From contig JAFGNV010000043.1 of NCBI GenBank assembly GCA_016926805.1, positions 1-34,153 of the forward strand: a stretch of 34,153 nt of DNA, written 5' to 3'. This DNA is from Anaerolineae bacterium. Its GTDB lineage: Bacteria; Chloroflexota; Anaerolineae; 4572-78; J111. Position numbers and translations under genes: made by a program. This document shows, piece by piece, positions 7,139-15,519 of this stretch. A model generated the notes under the pieces. That model did no database searches, had not been told where the DNA came from, and saw only the letters and a list, made by a program, of their open reading frames with translations. Position 1 is the first letter of the stretch. Each line of letters begins with the position of its first letter.

Positions 7139-8608
7139 CTACTCGCGTCGATCAGGCTCATAAGGCACAACATCCGAAGCCTCCAGGTAAAAGGTCAGCA
7201 ACCGTTCTTTGAGTTGGTCCAACACCTCAGCCAGGGTCGGGTCGTTAATGCGGTTGTGTAGTTCGACGGGATCGACTTGCAGGTCGTACAATTCGTCCGG
7301 TTCGTACAGGCGACGCACGTACTTGTAATTTTTGGTGCGACACATCACCGCCTTGGTATGTTCCGGCCCTTCGCTCTGTTGTAGATTGACTCGCGGCCAG
7401 TACAAACCCGTGCTCGTCCGGCTTGATGAGGTTTCCAGTTCCATGCAGTGTTGCTCGCTGTGAAGTCGCCCGCCCTCGCAGAACACGGCCTCACGATGTT
7501 CGTCGGTGGCCCCGGTTATCACCGGCAGTAACGAACGGCCAAAGTGGGTATGCTGAGGCTCAATGCCCGCCACCGACTCGACGGTGGCTGGAAAGTCAAC
7601 GAGTTCAACCAGAGCTTCGCTGATACGAGGCTTGGCCGGCAGCCAGGCCGGAGGTTTAATCACAAAAGGCACGCGCGTCAGGCAATCCTCAAATGTATTT
7701 TGGGTTTTTTCCACCAGGCCGTAGTCGCCGGTGAAATCGCCGTGATCGGAGAAAAAGAACACAGCGGTGTTGTTGTAGATTCCAGTTTCTTTCAGCGCAT
7801 CCAGTACCAGGCCAAACTGGTTGTCCACGCGGGCGCACATGCCGTAGTAGGTTGCGCGCAACTCTGTCCAGCGGTCTTCGCTCCAGCTTTGCATATTTTG
7901 CCGTTGATAAATGCCTTTGAGCAGACTTGGCTTGCCTTCCCAATCTGCTGGAGCCGGAATCCGCGGCGGCAACTTGGCCCGGTTGATCATGCTGTAGTAG
8001 GGGTCCTCCACGGCATAGGGCGGGTGGGGATACTCCAACGGCAGGTAAATGCACAGCGGTTGATCTTGCGGCGCATTTTTAATGAATTCAATCGCGCCCA
8101 ACACCTGAGCCCAATCAGTATCATTATAATGCGGTTCGTCGTCATCTTGTTCCAGCCGGCCGTAGTAAAACGAGTAATAAGTGTCACTGCCCGGTTCGCC
8201 GCGCCAGTCGTCAAAAGTGTGCAGATTGGGATAGCGCGGCTTGACGTTGTGTTTGACATGACAGTAATCGGCAAAGCCGTACTGGCCGGGTACCAGGTCA
8301 TTTTTGCCACCCCACCAAACAAAGTAGCCGTTCTCTTTGAGCGTGCGCAGCAACACCGGCTCGTCGGGGCGGAGCATGTGGTACATGGTGCGATGACCGC
8401 GCACGTGGGGATACCAGCCGGTCATAAACGAGCAGCGGCTGGGTGTGCAAACCGGGTTCTGACAAAATGCATAACGAAACGATACGCCCTCGGTTTGCGC
8501 TAGCCGGTCCAGGTTGGGGGTCACGGCAGCCGGGTTACCCAGGTGGCCGACAACGTCGGCTCGCCACTGGTCAGGATTAAAGATCAAAATATGAGGTCGT
8601 TTATTCAT
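7139..8608 (-). CDS. Formylglycine-type sulfatase
   Basis: A 489-residue sulfatase of the alkaline phosphatase superfamily, hydrolysing sulfate (or phosphonate) esters. The N-terminus has the metal-binding DQ pair (Asp13-Gln14 in NPDQWRAD). Cys54 in NPVCTPSRCSFMTGWYP gives the C-x-P-S-R signature, whose Cys is oxidised to formylglycine. The second metal site is FFFSDHGDFTGDYGL (about residues 285-300). There is no signal peptide, so the enzyme appears cytoplasmic, unlike most polysaccharide sulfatases. ATG 8608 is chosen because GGAGAGGA lies just upstream; the open frame to 8677 is non-family sequence. No maturase (anSME or FGE) is seen in the window. It is divergent from the ornithine cyclodeaminase-like gene. 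Substrate unknown. Confidence 0.92.
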   Translation of the reverse strand: MNKRPHILIFNPDQWRADVVGHLGNPAAVTPNLDRLAQTEGVSFRYAFCQNPVCTPSRCSFMTGWYPHVRGHRTMYHMLRPDEPVLLRTLKENGYFVWWGGKNDLVPGQYGFADYCHVKHNVKPRYPNLHTFDDWRGEPGSDTYYSFYYGRLEQDDDEPHYNDTDWAQVLGAIEFIKNAPQDQPLCIYLPLEYPHPPYAVEDPYYSMINRAKLPPRIPAPADWEGKPSLLKGIYQRQNMQSWSEDRWTELRATYYGMCARVDNQFGLVLDALKETGIYNNTAVFFFSDHGDFTGDYGLVEKTQNTFEDCLTRVPFVIKPPAWLPAKPRISEALVELVDFPATVESVAGIEPQHTHFGRSLLPVITGATDEHREAVFCEGGRLHSEQHCMELETSSSRTSTGLYWPRVNLQQSEGPEHTKAVMCRTKNYKYVRRLYEPDELYDLQVDPVELHNRINDPTLAEVLDQLKERLLTFYLEASDVVPYEPDRRE

Positions 8609-8698
8609 ATCAAGAATCCTCTCCGGTTTTAGGATCAATCGGAGTTTAGACGATCCAGAGCATTTGAGCAAGAGCAAGTTGACAAAGTATTTTCAGGG

Positions 8699-8726
8699 TT
8701 GCCTAGAACCTGGCAGCTTGTATAAT
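8699..8726 (+). promoter_or_regulatory. Sigma-70-like promoter of the cyclodeaminase-like gene
   Basis: TTGCCT (8699-8704, four of six matches), 16-base spacer and a perfect TATAAT (8721-8726), 48 bases before the start codon. A perfect TTGACA also occurs at 8679-8684 but is 36 bases from the -10 box and cannot pair with it. Confidence 0.55.
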
Positions 8727-8773
8727 ATCGCCAGAAAATTTTATCGCCAGTAAAACTTTGGGAGAGGTAGTTT

Positions 8774-9754
8774 ATGAAATTAAGGGTGTTATCCGCTACT
8801 GATGTACGCCGGGCGCTACCCATGCGCCAGGCGATCGAGACGATGCGCCGCGCGTTTGGCCAGTTATCGGCCAACCAGGCCGAGATGCCGCTGCGGACCC
8901 GGTTGGAAACTGAGCAGGGTACACTGTTGTTAATGCCAGCCTACTTAAAACAAAGCCGCGAACTTGGTTTCAAAATGCTTTCCGTTTGGGGTGATAACCC
9001 CAACCGGGGTTTACCCGCCCTTATGGGACTGGCTACCGTCATCGACCCGGATACCGGCCGATCACTGGCCTTGATGAACGGGGAAGCCCTGACGGCCTTG
9101 CGCACCGGCGCGACGGGTGGTTTGGCGACGGATTTGCTGGCCCGCCCTGACGCCAGCGTGGTGGCGGTGTTTGGGGTGGGAATACAGGGCCGGATGCAGC
9201 TCGAGGCCGTGACTGAGGTTCGCCAGGTAAAAGAAGTGCGGGTGTTGAACCGTACGCCGTCGCGGGTAGAGGCATTTGTCGCAGAAGTGTCGAGTTGGCC
9301 CAACGCCCCATCGATTTCTGTGGTTGATTCGCGGCGGGATGCGGTGATGGGGGCGGATGTCGTTATTACGGCTACCAATTCGAGAATTCCCGTTTTTAAT
9401 GGTCGTCATCTATCGCCCGGTACGCACGTTACGGGGGTGGGTTCTTTCACCCCGCACATGCAGGAGGTGGACGAAGTGACGGTACAAAAAGCCAAAATTG
9501 TGGTCGACTCCCTGCAAGCCTGCCTGGCCGAGGCCGGGGACTTGATTATCCCTCTGGAAAAAGGTGTTATCAGCAAGCTGGATATTCACGCCGAACTGGG
9601 CCAGATTGTTAACGGCGACCGGCCAGGCCGCGAAACAAATGACGAAATTACCTTCTTTAAATCTGTAGGTGTCGCAGTGCAGGATGTCGTCGCTGCCAAT
9701 GAAGTCCTTGGGGCGGCAGAGGTGCAGGGCCTGGGTACGGTGGTGGAATTATAA
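8774..9754 (+). CDS. Ornithine cyclodeaminase / mu-crystallin family dehydrogenase
   Basis: A 326-residue NAD(P)-dependent enzyme of the ornithine cyclodeaminase/alanine dehydrogenase (mu-crystallin) family. Landmarks: the N-terminal ATDVRRALPMRQAIE helix; the substrate region with GFKMLSVWGDNP and the conserved NGEALTALRTGATGGLAT segment (about residues 97-115); a Rossmann nucleotide-binding site AVFGVGIQGRMQLEA (about 130-144); and GSFTPHMQEVD (about 223-233). Family members act on ornithine, alanine, ketimines or other 2-amino acids, and sequence alone does not settle which. The ATG has a good GGGAGAGG ribosome binding site and its own promoter. The frameshifted DUF952 gene follows 62 bases downstream. 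Confidence 0.92.
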   Translation: MKLRVLSATDVRRALPMRQAIETMRRAFGQLSANQAEMPLRTRLETEQGTLLLMPAYLKQSRELGFKMLSVWGDNPNRGLPALMGLATVIDPDTGRSLALMNGEALTALRTGATGGLATDLLARPDASVVAVFGVGIQGRMQLEAVTEVRQVKEVRVLNRTPSRVEAFVAEVSSWPNAPSISVVDSRRDAVMGADVVITATNSRIPVFNGRHLSPGTHVTGVGSFTPHMQEVDEVTVQKAKIVVDSLQACLAEAGDLIIPLEKGVISKLDIHAELGQIVNGDRPGRETNDEITFFKSVGVAVQDVVAANEVLGAAEVQGLGTVVEL

Positions 9755-9816
9755 CCATACTTCTGGACAGGAGCATGATTATTTGTTGAATTAATGATAA
9801 CCAAAATAGTCTAGAT

Positions 9817-10232
9817 GTGATTTATCATCTTGTCACCGGGAGTGACTTTAATTCGTTGGCCAAAGACAACGTCTATGTTCCTGCTTTGTTTGCACAAGAT
9901 GGTTTTATCCATTGCACCAGGGAACCGGCTACCTTGCTGTCGGTGGCTAATGATTATTTTGCCGATGTGGTTGAAGAGGTGTTGGTGCTGGTAATTGAGG
10001 TGGGCAAGGTGGCGGCGGAAGTCAAATTCGAACCGCCTGCGCCCATTTCCGGGGGGGCACGTCGCACGTGCAGGAGGGGCTGCTTTTTCCTCACATCTAT
10101 GGCCCGTTGAGTCTGGATGCGGTGGCAGGTGTTGGTGTTTTACGCCAAGAGGACAGGCAGTTTTTCTGGCCGGAGGATTTTGTGAGCATGGCTGAGTATA
10201 TCCGGGCTACCAGGAATCACTTACCATGTTGA
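9817..10232 (+). pseudogene. DUF952 family protein, broken by a -1 frameshift
   Basis: The first frame starts at GTG 9817 (MIYHLVTGSDF), carries the family motif DGFIHCT, and runs as expected for DUF952 to the GGG run at 10051-10057. There the frame is lost and ends with a stop at 10110 after unrelated residues. The rest of the domain continues in the frame one base earlier: from about 10059 it reads TSHVQEGLLFPHIYGPLSLD and on to a stop at 10230-10232. Restoring one G to the seven-G run rebuilds one full protein of about 138 residues. DUF952 proteins are small and of unknown function, some related to glutathione S-transferase-type annotations. This could be a real slippery-tract mutation, a phase-variable tract or a sequencing error. 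Its 3' end overlaps glgX by 12 bases. Confidence 0.82.
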
Positions 10233-12365
10233 AATCAACACCACCATCGAGCGAGGTTTAACGTGGTAAGCAATGATCGGGGCCAGTTCTATTTCCTGGC
10301 CGGGGGGATGGATGTCGTCTGGTGAGGGCAGGCTGGTATCCAGCAGCAGGTGCCAGTGTCCATCATGGGGGGCAAGAGGTAGATAAAATAAGTGCGAGCG
10401 GACATCGGAGTTGAACATCATCAGCATGTCCCCGTCATCGCTATCGGCTCCTGTTTCCTCTTTTGAGCCATCCAACAGGCACATCAGCCGTTTATCGGTC
10501 GGGTCCCAATCAGCGTCACGACCGCTGGAGCTGTACCAGCGAATGTCGCGGTATTGATCTTTATCCAAATCGCGGCCCGTGAAAAAGGTGGTTCGCCGGA
10601 AAAGGGGATGGGCTTGGCGCTGGGCAATGGCCAACCGGGTGAAACGGAAAATATTGGCATGCGTTTCCCGAAAGCTCCAGTTATACCACGAGATTTCATT
10701 GGCCTGGCAGTAGGCGTTGTTGTTGCCCTGCTGAGTGCGACGAAACTCGTCGCCGCCATTCAGCATTGGCGTACCCTGGGAGAGCAAGAGCGTGGCCAGA
10801 AAATTCTTCACCTGCCGCGACCGGATGGCCTCGATGCGGAAATTATGGGTTGGTCCTTCGAAGCCATAGTTATAGCTGTAATTGTGATCGTGCCCATCCC
10901 GGTTATCCTCGCCGTTCATTTCGTTGTGCTTGACGTTATAGCTCACCACATCGTTGAGAGTAAAGCCATCGTGACAGGCTACAAAATTGATACTGTGGTT
11001 GGGGCTGCGTCCATTGGCGTAGTAGAGGTCGGCGCTACCGGCCAGGCGGGTGGCCAGGGCGCTGGTTAGGCCGGGGTCCCCGCGCCAATATTGGCGCACT
11101 TCATCTCGGTATTTATCGTTCCACTCGGCCCAACGCCCGCCGGGGAAATTGCCTACCTGATAACCGGCAATGTCCCACGGCTCGGCAATAAGCTTGGCGG
11201 TGCGCAAGAGCGGGTCCTCGGCAATGCGGGCCGGCAGGGCGGGGTTACCCGACAGGTGTCCCCAACGATCTCGGCTGAGACTCGTAGCCAGGTCGAACCG
11301 GAAACCATCCACATGCATTTCCAGCACCCAATAGCGCAAACAGTCGATAATGAAATCGCGCACGATGGGGTGATTGCAGTTGAGACTATTCCCTACCCCG
11401 GAGAAATTCTTATAGTAACGTAGATCGTCTTCCAGCAGGTAGTAGATGCGGTTGTCCAGGCCGCGAAAGCTCAGGGTGGGGCCAAGATGATTGCCTTCGA
11501 TGGTGTGGTTAAAAACCACGTCAAGAATCACCTCCAGCCCGGCTTGGTGCAGGGCGCGCACCATCTCTTTGAAGGCCAGCACCTGTTCTCCACGACTGTC
11601 GTCCCGGTGGCTGTAGCGATTATTGGGGGCAAAAAAGCCCAGCGAATTGTAGCCCCAGTAATTGCGCAGCAGTTCCCGCGTTTTGGGGTTGAAGCGGGTA
11701 AATTCCCACTCGTTGAAAACGTGTATCGGCAACAGCTCAATGGCCGTAACTCCCAACTCTTTGAAGTAAGGGATTTTTTCGGCCACGCCCAGATATGTGC
11801 CGGGATGAGGCACATTGGCGCTCGGGTGACCAGTCAGGCTGCAGACGTGGGTTTCGTAGATGATGGTTTCGTTCAGGGGGCGGTTGAGGGGACGATCACC
11901 CTGCCAGTCGAACCCGTCGTCGCCGTAGACAATACACTTGGGCATTCCGGCCAGGTTGGTGGTGGTAGAAAAGGAAAGATCGCCCTGGGGCGAGGTGCGG
12001 TCGTAAGCGTAGGCCTCGCTGAAATCCCAGCCAAAGCCGCCGCTCAACGCTCTGGCGTAGGGATCGAGCAGGGGTTTGTGCCGGTTAAAGCGATGTCCCT
12101 GTTTGGGCTCGTAAGGCCCATCCATTCGGTAGAGATATAAATGGCCGTGACGCACCTCCGTCAGGTGGATGTGCCAGATGTCGCCAGTGCGGTTGGTAAG
12201 GGGGTCCAGCTCGAATTGGTGGCTAGGGTTGTCGTCGTTGGGTTCGTCAAACAGCATCAACCAGACGCGGGTAGCGTTGCGGCTAAAGATGGCGAAGTTG
12301 GCGCCGGTTTGAGTTACGGCGGCGCCTAAAGGCATTGGTTTGCCGGGCGTGGCTTCGATAATCAA
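10221..12365 (-). CDS. glgX: Glycogen debranching enzyme (GH13, GlgX type)
   Basis: Hydrolyses alpha-1,6 branches of phosphorylase-limited glycogen. The 714-residue protein has an N-terminal CBM48 domain (about 8-100, starting PGKPMPLGA), then the GH13 (beta/alpha)8 barrel. Conserved regions: I, LDVVFNHT (Asp282-His287); II, DGFRFDLA with nucleophile Asp358; III, LIAEPWD with acid/base Glu395; IV, FVACHDGFTLND with transition-state Asp466. All catalytic residues are intact. The start is TTG at 12365 with a poor ribosome binding site; the next Met (residue 11) would cut the conserved PGKP, so TTG is preferred. An AT-rich repeat lies directly upstream. Convergent with, and overlapping, the DUF952 gene. 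No other glycogen gene is adjacent. Confidence 0.95.
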   Translation of the reverse strand: MIIEATPGKPMPLGAAVTQTGANFAIFSRNATRVWLMLFDEPNDDNPSHQFELDPLTNRTGDIWHIHLTEVRHGHLYLYRMDGPYEPKQGHRFNRHKPLLDPYARALSGGFGWDFSEAYAYDRTSPQGDLSFSTTTNLAGMPKCIVYGDDGFDWQGDRPLNRPLNETIIYETHVCSLTGHPSANVPHPGTYLGVAEKIPYFKELGVTAIELLPIHVFNEWEFTRFNPKTRELLRNYWGYNSLGFFAPNNRYSHRDDSRGEQVLAFKEMVRALHQAGLEVILDVVFNHTIEGNHLGPTLSFRGLDNRIYYLLEDDLRYYKNFSGVGNSLNCNHPIVRDFIIDCLRYWVLEMHVDGFRFDLATSLSRDRWGHLSGNPALPARIAEDPLLRTAKLIAEPWDIAGYQVGNFPGGRWAEWNDKYRDEVRQYWRGDPGLTSALATRLAGSADLYYANGRSPNHSINFVACHDGFTLNDVVSYNVKHNEMNGEDNRDGHDHNYSYNYGFEGPTHNFRIEAIRSRQVKNFLATLLLSQGTPMLNGGDEFRRTQQGNNNAYCQANEISWYNWSFRETHANIFRFTRLAIAQRQAHPLFRRTTFFTGRDLDKDQYRDIRWYSSSGRDADWDPTDKRLMCLLDGSKEETGADSDDGDMLMMFNSDVRSHLFYLPLAPHDGHWHLLLDTSLPSPDDIHPPGQEIELAPIIAYHVKPRSMVVLISTW

Positions 12366-12367
12366 GG

Positions 12368-12409
12368 TTCAAATTCCAAATATCAAATGTCAGAATCAAA
12401 TTTCAAAAA
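12368..12409. repeat. AT-rich short-unit repeat before glgX
   Basis: A run of degenerate units of the form TTTGAAATTTGATATTTGGAATTTG (minus strand; read in pieces of seven to nine bases) fills the gap between the downstream zinc-ribbon gene and the glgX start. It also provides the last codons of the zinc-ribbon gene. A related unit occurs at 27269-27298. Confidence 0.5.
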
Positions 12410-13506
12410 CTGCTTGGGTTCGAGCGGTTGAATTGCCAGGCGATGACGATAGGCGCAATGGCCAGCAGACCAATGATAAGGGCGACCACCAACGCGATGA
12501 TAGCCACTGCCAGCACCGGCGGCCTAACCAGCGCAACCGCGCCCAAAATCAGGCTGATTACAAAAACCACCGTAGCCACGCTCACAATGATAAGAGCGGT
12601 TTGTTGCGCTCGTTTCATGGAGGCCCGGCGCGGGCCACTCAACCGGCCCGATTGGCCGTGCAACAGAATAGGTTGGGGGTTCTGGTTGTCGTCCAGATAA
12701 TAGGTGGTGTAAATCGGCAGCAGGAGCAGGGTCCAGTTCAAGTTGCTGTATTCCGCTTTCCAGCGAAACTGGCGCAGATGGTCGGCCCGGCTGGCTTGGC
12801 GACACTCCTCCGCCGCAGTAGCCTGGAGGGGTGGAATGGCATCCGGCCAGGCATCGGTCTGGAGGCGGTTGGGTAAACGAATAAAAGCGTTGGTAATGCT
12901 TTCGGATTGGTAGGCTTGAGCCGCCTCGAGATTGGCTGGCCCCAGTTTTTGTTGTAGTTGATGGTGTTCTTCTAACGCCGGGGCGGCGATATTGTGATAC
13001 GTGCGGGTTAGCCGTCCCAACCGGGGTTCCCAGCGGATGCGAGTTTCGGTGATCTCTTGCGACACCCAGCCGCCCCGATTTTCGTCGAACCGGTCTTGAT
13101 GGCTGACCACTTGGTAGTTGAAGCCGACTTCAGCCTGCCAAGTGGCCTGCACCTCGCTGTCCACCAGCCACATCGGCAGGTAGACACGTTGCAGTCGTTC
13201 CCGTAGATTCTGTGGTGTCAGATCGCGTGGGGCAAACCAGATTCGCCCAGCAAACTGCTGGATATTGGCCGCCAATTGGTCAACAGAAAGGGTAAAGGGC
13301 AGAATCAGCTCCGGCGGCTGGGGGTAGGGCAAATTCTCCCCCGGTTGATCGAGGGTGACCAGCGTCGCCTGAAAACAATGGGGACAGCGCGCCAGCTGGT
13401 GTGCCGGCAGCGAGTCGGACGGCAGCAGGTAGCGCCAATCGCAGTGCTCGCAGATAGCGGACACCAGGTTGGTGGGCCAGGCTGAGGTCGGATTTTGGTC
13501 AGACAT
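12403..13506 (-). CDS. Zinc-ribbon membrane protein, paralogue B
   Basis: No named family recognised. The 367-residue protein has an N-terminal zinc ribbon, ICEHCDWRYLL (CxxC) and ARCPHCFQATL (CxxC), at about residues 18-47. A middle soluble region carries YLPMWLVDSEVQATWQAEVGF (about 110-130) and WTLLLLPIYTTYY plus the HGQSGRLSGPRR stretch (about 255-290). Two hydrophobic helices at the C-terminus (about 300-358) anchor it. The same middle blocks occur in the upstream gene, so the two are diverged tandem duplicates. ATG 13506 overlaps the upstream stop by 8 bases, implying translational coupling. The zinc ribbon and soluble part are probably cytoplasmic. Function unknown; it may act as a hetero-complex with its partner. 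Confidence 0.85.
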   Translation of the reverse strand: MSDQNPTSAWPTNLVSAICEHCDWRYLLPSDSLPAHQLARCPHCFQATLVTLDQPGENLPYPQPPELILPFTLSVDQLAANIQQFAGRIWFAPRDLTPQNLRERLQRVYLPMWLVDSEVQATWQAEVGFNYQVVSHQDRFDENRGGWVSQEITETRIRWEPRLGRLTRTYHNIAAPALEEHHQLQQKLGPANLEAAQAYQSESITNAFIRLPNRLQTDAWPDAIPPLQATAAEECRQASRADHLRQFRWKAEYSNLNWTLLLLPIYTTYYLDDNQNPQPILLHGQSGRLSGPRRASMKRAQQTALIIVSVATVVFVISLILGAVALVRPPVLAVAIIALVVALIIGLLAIAPIVIAWQFNRSNPSSF

Positions 13507-14785
13507 CGTCCATTGCCTGTGCTTTCCGAATTAGGTTGAAAGCAATGATCAAGCCAATAACCAATAGGATAAAACCAATCACCGCCACAAACAAACCCAT
13601 ATCGCCAAACATCAGTATAATCAAACCGGCAACGCCAAGGGTCAGGCCTGGGGCCAACAAGGCGATAACGGCCAGCCAGACCTTGAGCCAATCGACGGGC
13701 CGCTGACCGGAAACGACCCCGGTCTGCCCGTTGACCATTACCTGATAAGTCTGGTCGTGGTAGAGGTAGTTGGCCAGGTAAACCGGCAACAGGATATAAC
13801 GCCAGCTTTCGTCGGCAAAATCCAGATTCATGCTGAAGTTACGGATTTTGGAAGTGCTGGCTTGGTCGCGGCAGGCGTGGCGGGTGCGCTCCCGCATCTC
13901 GTGGCGGGCGGTTTCCCAGGCGGCTTCCAGCGGAATGTCGTACGATTGGGCTTGCAGACCGGCCAGGTATTTGGGTTCGTAGGGGGCCAGTTGGCGCAGG
14001 TCGTAATTTTTCAGACGGCCCAGCAGCAAGGCGCTGACCCGGCTGGTGCCTTCTACTAGCAGATCATCGTGGGTTAAGCGCACGTGACCGGACTCCCATT
14101 TCCACACCGTTTTGGTGCGGGTTCGCCACTCACCGTTTGAATAATACCGTTCAGTTTCGGTGTGGCCGACCTCGGCTTTCCAATCGGCCTCGGTGACCGA
14201 GTCGAAGGTCCAGAAAGGCAGGTAGATACCAACAAAGTTGGCCACCCGGGCCAGCCGTTTGAGCGAGCCGGGGGTCATCCAACTACTGCCCAGCCATTCC
14301 CGGGTCAGGTTTTGGCAGGTATTGGGCTCGATTTTGAAGGGAATGAGAAAGCGAGGCCGAAGCATATCCTGCGATGCCTGGCGTTGAATAACTTTGTTGG
14401 AGTTGCAAAAGGGGCAGGTGTAGGTGAGGGTATCGGCGGGCACGGAAGTGTAAGCGCTACAGTCCTGGCACTGTAACTCCCGGCGAGCCTCGCCCCAGCC
14501 GTGCACCGCCCGTTCCATTGTTGCTACGGTGAATTCAAACTCTTGCGCGCCCTTACCGATAACCGCTTTTTGAGGCGGCTCGTAGTAGCCGCAGTGGGTG
14601 CAGGTCAGGCCGCCGTCGGCGGCGCTGTAGGCCGTGGCCGCGCCGCATTGAGGGCATTTGAACTCGACTACTTCCCGCTGGTCTTCTTCCTTCTCTGGCG
14701 CAGGCATGTAGACTTCGATGCCGGGTACGGCGGAGTCGGTGGGGATGAAGTTGGGGGGAGGGAAGGGGGCGATTTGAGTCGCCAT
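13499..14785 (-). CDS. Zinc-ribbon membrane protein, paralogue A
   Basis: A 428-residue protein of unknown function. It has two zinc ribbons near the N-terminus: FKCPQCGAATAY...LTCTHCGYY and LQCQDCSAYTS...YTCPFCNSN (both CxxC-x(n)-CxxC, roughly residues 45-140). A soluble core follows, with GIYLPFWTFDSVTEADWKAE, then WRYILLPVYLANYLYH and VNGQTGVVSGQRP (about 330-370). Two to three hydrophobic helices close the protein (about 378-420). ATG 14785 is chosen because AAGGAG lies 7 bases upstream; a TTG two codons earlier is less likely. A good promoter precedes it. It overlaps the start of its paralogue by 8 bases. The blocks WR/WT-x-LLP-x-Y and GQTG/GQSG are shared with the paralogue. Confidence 0.85.
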   Translation of the reverse strand: MATQIAPFPPPNFIPTDSAVPGIEVYMPAPEKEEDQREVVEFKCPQCGAATAYSAADGGLTCTHCGYYEPPQKAVIGKGAQEFEFTVATMERAVHGWGEARRELQCQDCSAYTSVPADTLTYTCPFCNSNKVIQRQASQDMLRPRFLIPFKIEPNTCQNLTREWLGSSWMTPGSLKRLARVANFVGIYLPFWTFDSVTEADWKAEVGHTETERYYSNGEWRTRTKTVWKWESGHVRLTHDDLLVEGTSRVSALLLGRLKNYDLRQLAPYEPKYLAGLQAQSYDIPLEAAWETARHEMRERTRHACRDQASTSKIRNFSMNLDFADESWRYILLPVYLANYLYHDQTYQVMVNGQTGVVSGQRPVDWLKVWLAVIALLAPGLTLGVAGLIILMFGDMGLFVAVIGFILLVIGLIIAFNLIRKAQAMDDV

Positions 14786-14835
14786 CGACAATCTCCTTAA
14801 TACCGCCTTTTTCGCTTCGGGAGTGATTTTGAGAA

Positions 14836-14864
14836 ATGTTATCTTGTTTCTTCACTTCCGTCAA
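14836..14864 (-). promoter_or_regulatory. Sigma-70-like promoter of the zinc-ribbon gene pair
   Basis: On the minus strand TTGACG (14864-14859, five of six matches), exactly 17 bases, then TAACAT (14841-14836, four of six). It lies about 50 bases before the AAGGAG/ATG of paralogue A and just beyond the decayed GNAT gene. Confidence 0.6.
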
Positions 14865-14874
14865 GTTTGTGATA

Positions 14875-15111
14875 CTATACGGCGATAACTCACAATTCCC
14901 CGGTTGATTTATCACCCATGGCAAAACCAATCACCTGACCTTGCGTTTCGCGCAACCAGCCCTTAAAAGTTCCCTTTAGCTTCTCGGTAACCGACTCTTC
15001 GGTAATGCCCAGCGCCGTGAGTTCTGGGCGGGACAGCCTGTTTTCGTGCGTGGCGACCTGCACAGCAAACAGGTCCGGTATATCATCTGCGATGATTTCT
15101 CGGAAATTCAT
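14875..15111 (-). pseudogene. GNAT acetyltransferase, truncated remnant
   Basis: Only the N-terminal half of a GNAT N-acetyltransferase remains. From ATG 15111 it reads MNFREIIADDIP, then a helix with HENRLSR, ALGITEESV, GWLRETQG and VIGFAMGDKSTGEL, matching strands 1-3 of the fold. It then meets TGA (14892-14890). The next four codons (VIAV) still match the following GNAT strand, but a TAG comes right after (14877-14875) and homology is lost. The acetyl-CoA binding motif (Q/RxxGxG/A) is absent. An in-frame TTG at 15126 could add five residues. The remnant lacks a good ribosome binding site and ends where the promoter of the next operon begins. Confidence 0.7.
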
Positions 15112-15184
15112 CAATAACCGGCTCAACGGTGGGTAAGATCATCAATTCGCAGGGTCGTCAATTTAACCCTTATGCCAATGGTTG

Positions 15185-15499
15185 TCACGATCTCTCCACT
15201 CTGATTTCATAATGCTGCGATCGTTTATCAAAATGGGAGAGTACGGCTCTCGCCTTCTCAGGGACGAATGCCGTTTCGTAATCCTCCCCCGCAAATTCGC
15301 GGACAGCATCCAGCGAGTCAAAAGTCATAATCGTGACGAATTCTACTTCCTCTCCGATGTCGCGGCGAAGTAATTGGATCCCCTTAAAGCCACGAATATG
15401 CCGGTTCTGAATGCCGATGAAGATTTCCTCTTTGAGCAAGGCTTCATACTTATCGGCGTTGCCCGGAGTTGTCCAGCCATGCCAGATTCGACTAATCAT
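15185..15499 (-). CDS. ABM-domain protein (antibiotic biosynthesis monooxygenase-like)
   Basis: A 104-residue dimeric alpha/beta ferredoxin-like fold protein. It begins MISRIWHGWTTPGNADKYE, followed by GFKGIQLLRRDIGEEVEFV and TIMTFDSLDAVREFAG, the typical order of ABM domains. It ends with the HYEIRVER strand. Members include quinol monooxygenases, haem-degrading enzymes and many small proteins with no assigned reaction; the sequence does not decide which. ATG 15499 is preceded by AAGGAG, 11 bases away, a rather long spacing. It lies 20 bases after the HAD gene on the same strand, so it is likely co-transcribed with it. Single ABM domain of normal length. Confidence 0.85.
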   Translation of the reverse strand: MISRIWHGWTTPGNADKYEALLKEEIFIGIQNRHIRGFKGIQLLRRDIGEEVEFVTIMTFDSLDAVREFAGEDYETAFVPEKARAVLSHFDKRSQHYEIRVERS

Positions 15500-15519
15500 G
15501 TTTTGCTTTGCTCCTTATC

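Noticed and set aside
7544..8503. Long open frame (319 codons) on the plus strand opposite the sulfatase gene
   Set aside because: It lies wholly antisense to a sulfatase with intact active-site motifs, has no family signature and no ribosome binding site; a coding shadow.
8679..8726. Perfect TTGACA at 8679 paired with the TATAAT at 8721
   Set aside because: The spacer is 36 bases; TTGCCT at 8699 with 16 bases is used instead.
14875..14892. Recoding (selenocysteine or readthrough) at the TGA of the GNAT remnant
   Set aside because: A second stop (TAG) comes four codons later and no homology continues, so decay is the simpler reading.
14553..14930. 125-codon minus-strand frame across the start of zinc-ribbon paralogue A
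   Set aside because: Overlaps the true gene in another frame and is Arg/Pro-rich with no family resemblance.
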